Part shown: one piece after another, positions 14,484-15,466 of the stretch | Numbering within the stretch: position 1 is the stretch's first letter | Layout of the letters: each line of letters begins with the position of its first letter | NCBI GenBank assembly: GCA_947522695.1 | Contig: CANNTX010000031.1 | Coordinates: forward strand, 1-15,466 | From: an uncultured Bacilli bacterium | GTDB lineage: Bacteria > Bacillota_I > Bacilli_A > RF39 > UBA660 | DNA: 15,466 nucleotides | Reading direction: 5' to 3' | Translations under genes and position numbers: made by a program | The notes under the pieces: model-generated | Databases searched by the model: none | What the model was told of the DNA's origin: nothing | Seen by the model: the letters and a program-made list of their open reading frames with translations, nothing else

Positions 14484-15251
14484 ATGTTAATTATTAAATC
14501 TTATTTTCATAATAATATTATTAAATATGGAATAGTATTAGGGTTACTATTTTTTACGATATTATTTTTAATAAATTTTAGTTTTACGATTGATTATCAA
14601 ATTGATTTAAAGAAGAATAGTGAGTTTTATAGAACAGTTAGGTTTTCTTTTAAAGATGATTATAATTTAGAAATGATTAATTTAAATGAGTATGAAATAG
14701 AAGATATTATAAACAATATGAGTAGTGATGAAATAGATATTATATTTAAAAATTATAATGATGCTATGAGATTTAAAGATAATAATAAAGATCTATTTAA
14801 AACAGTATATATATCTAATTTTGATATGAATAATAATTATAAGGTAACTAAAAATGTTACAAATGGTTTAATTATTATTTGCTTGTTAATTATTTTAATA
14901 TTAATATTTTTATTTTCTATTAATATAATTTATAATATTGAAAAAGATATATCATTATATAAATTACTTGGATTTAATGATAAATATATTATATTAATTA
15001 CTTTATTTTTTATAATATTATATTATTTATTACTATATGTTATTTCTATATTAATTTATTTTATTTTTAGTAAAATTTTAATATTAAAAGAGATGGTAAT
15101 TATTAAAGATATAAAATTTATGAATTTACTTAGTTATAGATATTTACTATATGTATGGATATTTATTATTGTTATAACATTTTTATCTTTTATAAGAATT
15201 ATATATAAAATTAAGAAAAATAGTCCAATTAATCTAGTTAATTTTAATTAA
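14484..15251 (+). CDS. FtsX-like ABC permease, small subunit
   Basis: The 255-residue protein repeats the permease plan in reduced form: membrane segment at about 16-34, a short outside region of only about 85 residues (40-125), then segments at about 128-150, 167-197 and 219-241. KDISLYKLLGFNDKYI (about 154-169) is the same coupling motif as in the larger permease, and IKKNSPINLVNF at the end resembles the usual FtsX C-terminus. It begins one bp after the preceding stop with an AGAGGT SD. It is probably the partner half-permease. There is no terminator after it before the second small-RNA copy. The very high AT content may hide divergence, so family assignment is moderate. Confidence 0.75.
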   Translation: MLIIKSYFHNNIIKYGIVLGLLFFTILFLINFSFTIDYQIDLKKNSEFYRTVRFSFKDDYNLEMINLNEYEIEDIINNMSSDEIDIIFKNYNDAMRFKDNNKDLFKTVYISNFDMNNNYKVTKNVTNGLIIICLLIILILIFLFSINIIYNIEKDISLYKLLGFNDKYIILITLFFIILYYLLLYVISILIYFIFSKILILKEMVIIKDIKFMNLLSYRYLLYVWIFIIVITFLSFIRIIYKIKKNSPINLVNFN

Positions 15252-15257
15252 CCGAAC

Positions 15258-15286
15258 TTGAAGAATAGGATTAAATATGCTATTAT
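15258..15286 (+). promoter_or_regulatory. Promoter of small RNA copy B
   Basis: TTGAAG (15258-15263), 17-bp spacer and TG-C-TATTAT (15278-15286), equivalent to the copy A promoter. The predicted start is at about 15292. Confidence 0.65.
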
Positions 15287-15385
15287 GAATATGTAAGGAA
15301 GACTTACATAAAATAAAAAAAGGAACATTTAGTTTGCTATGCTGAATGTCTATCCTTTATATATTGTGATAAGACATTTAATTAT
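15272..15385 (+). repeat. Direct repeat, copy B
   Basis: This is the partner of 12168-12282, about 88% identical by hand. It ends where the insertion sequence begins. Confidence 0.85.
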
Positions 15386-15389
15386 CTTT
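15292..15389 (+). ncRNA. Small RNA copy B, 3' end cut off by an insertion sequence
   Basis: It has the same promoter, 5' hairpin (GTAAG 15293-15297 with CTTAC 15303-15307) and central hairpin (AAAGGA 15319-15324 with TCCTTT 15353-15358) as copy A. Only the left arm of the terminator survives (15373-15385); the IS end begins at 15390, so the right arm and T-run are displaced beyond the window. The cognate peptide gene, if any, would lie past the IS. An RNA from this promoter would run into the IS, antisense to its transposase. Confidence 0.6.
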
Positions 15390-15466
15390 TGAACTGAACC
15401 CCAAAAGTTGGACAGTTTATAAATAGTTTTTAACTAGAGGATTGTAATCTGTAATTAACAGGTGAC
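15390..15466 (-). mobile_element. IS3-family (IS150-like) insertion sequence, one end only
   Basis: From 15390 the sequence reads TGAACTGAACCCC, then AAAAGTTGGACAG, which fits the TG-n-ACTG-n-ACCC...GTTGGAC terminal repeat of IS150-type IS3 elements. Inside it, on the - strand, is the end of a transposase frame (15430-15465). This is therefore the right end of an element whose body lies beyond the window. Confidence 0.75.
15430..15465 (-). CDS. IS3 transposase OrfB, last residues (partial)
   Basis: On the - strand the frame from 15465 reads SPVNYRLQSS and then TAA (15432-15430). Ser/Thr-Pro-Val-x-Tyr-Arg-x-Gln is the usual C-terminus of IS3-family OrfB integrases. Only 11 codons are visible and the rest is outside the window; the adjoining terminal repeat supports the call. 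Confidence 0.65.
   Translation of the reverse strand, partial: SPVNYRLQSSS

Overview
The window comes from a very AT-rich, low-GC Gram-positive-type genome (about a quarter G+C by eye). Gene content points to Bacilli or a close Mollicutes-like relative: yqeG-yqeH, a MutL with the Firmicutes-type endonuclease motifs, frr, and strong AGGAGG-type ribosome binding. All Trp codons are TGG and one gene ends in TGA, so the standard bacterial code fits. An uncultured host-associated Bacilli lineage (RF39-like) is my best guess, from style only.

Region 1 (1-3420) is a surface-protein and frr cluster. A 5'-truncated DUF6273-type protein with a poly-Thr linker is followed by a small tail-anchored protein and frr. 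A second, membrane-anchored DUF6273-type paralogue follows. Between frr and this paralogue lies a dense control region: a perfect 19-bp inverted repeat whose right arm carries a -35 box, a -10 box, and a terminator hairpin that contains both the predicted transcription start and the paralogue's Shine-Dalgarno (SD).

Region 2 (3420-12134) is housekeeping. mutS has its own promoter and terminator. A lone Rpn/PD-(D/E)XK-type gene follows. Then comes a tight co-directional run yqeG-yqeH-mutL-miaA-metallophosphoesterase (mismatch repair, tRNA modification, ribosome assembly GTPase). MiaA has an unusual P-loop.

Region 3 (12135-15466) is accessory and the most interesting. A predicted ~130-nt small RNA (promoter, 5' hairpin, central hairpin, intrinsic terminator) runs on the + strand. 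Convergent to it, on the - strand, is a 30-codon hydrophobic, Lys-rich membrane peptide gene with a near-perfect promoter and a full-consensus SD that its own leader can sequester. The sRNA terminator overlaps the end of the peptide gene. This is the layout of a type I toxin-antitoxin locus (compare Fst/par and BsrG/SR4), but I do not recognise the family. Downstream is a three-gene MacB/FtsX-like ABC transporter operon, then a second sRNA copy (about 88% identical). Its terminator hairpin is cut by the end of an IS3-family (IS150-like) insertion sequence that runs off the window, with the last codons of its transposase on the - strand.
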